Shown here piece by piece: positions 15,053-15,070 of a stretch of 15,070 nucleotides of DNA. The stretch covers positions 1 to 15,070 of the forward strand of contig DUZM01000047.1 of the NCBI GenBank assembly GCA_013349485.1, read 5' to 3'. Position 1 is the first letter of the stretch. Each line of letters starts with the position of its first letter. This DNA comes from Candidatus Hydrogenedentota bacterium. GTDB lineage: Bacteria > Hydrogenedentota > Hydrogenedentia > Hydrogenedentales > SLHB01. The notes below the pieces were generated by a model. That model did not search any database. It saw nothing but the letters and a program-made list of their open reading frames with translations, and was not told the DNA's origin. Made by a program: the position numbers and the translations under genes.

Positions 15053-15070
15053 ATTCTGAGGCGATTCTCG
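15013..15070. other. Abrupt composition change that breaks the second sulfatase-like gene
   Basis: From about 15013 the sequence no longer matches copy 1 and drops to roughly 28% G+C over 15021-15060 by hand count, against over 60% just before. It could be the edge of an inserted element or a misassembled contig end. Only 58 bases are visible, too few to identify it. Confidence 0.55.

Overview
The window looks like a stretch of chromosome from an uncultured, high-GC, Gram-negative-type bacterium with a large extracellular proteome. Very large secreted proteins built from FG-GAP/VCBS propellers, thrombospondin-type-3 calcium repeats, internalin-type leucine-rich repeats, PKD domains and (Gly-Glu)n linkers, next to membrane-anchored sulfatase-superfamily enzymes, recall Candidatus Hydrogenedentota and Planctomycete-like lineages. 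That placement is inferred from protein style only; there is no rRNA or marker gene here.

Layout. Positions 1-11557 are read from the minus strand. In transcription order they hold a PilZ (cyclic-di-GMP receptor) gene (11557-11111), a 455-residue secreted FG-GAP protein (11014-9647), an 808-bp stretch with no convincing gene (9646-8839), a giant multidomain surface protein (8838-964), a 430-bp intergenic stretch with a long interspersed palindrome, and the start of another secreted FG-GAP protein that leaves the window at base 1. Positions 11914-15052 are on the plus strand and hold two tandem paralogous membrane-anchored sulfatase-like enzymes. The second loses homology to the first at about 15013, where the DNA abruptly becomes AT-rich.

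The main result is that the two longest minus-strand reading frames (8838-5248 and 5235-964) are two halves of one frame of about 2,624 codons, divided by a single in-frame TGA at 5250-5248. The stop sits at position 21 of the fourth of thirteen exactly 22-residue leucine-rich repeats, and the repeat phase continues through it unchanged. The intact protein would read: signal peptide, 14 FG-GAP repeats (apparently two seven-bladed propellers), a beta-rich domain, TSP3 repeats, LRR domain 1, TSP3, two PKD domains, an Ig-like domain, a legumain/caspase-like (clan CD) cysteine peptidase domain with visible His and Cys, further beta domains, a Gly-Glu linker, LRR domain 2, a second Gly-Glu linker, and a Cys-Gly-Gly/hydrophobic/Arg-rich C-terminal tail resembling a sorting signal. 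It is therefore probably a cell-surface adhesin carrying a protease. In this sequence the stop separates the signal peptide from the protease and anchor.

Two PilZ arginines and the NxSxxG motif are intact, so second-messenger control close to surface-protein genes is plausible but not demonstrated. No tRNA, rRNA, CRISPR array, transposase or convincing rho-independent terminator was seen.
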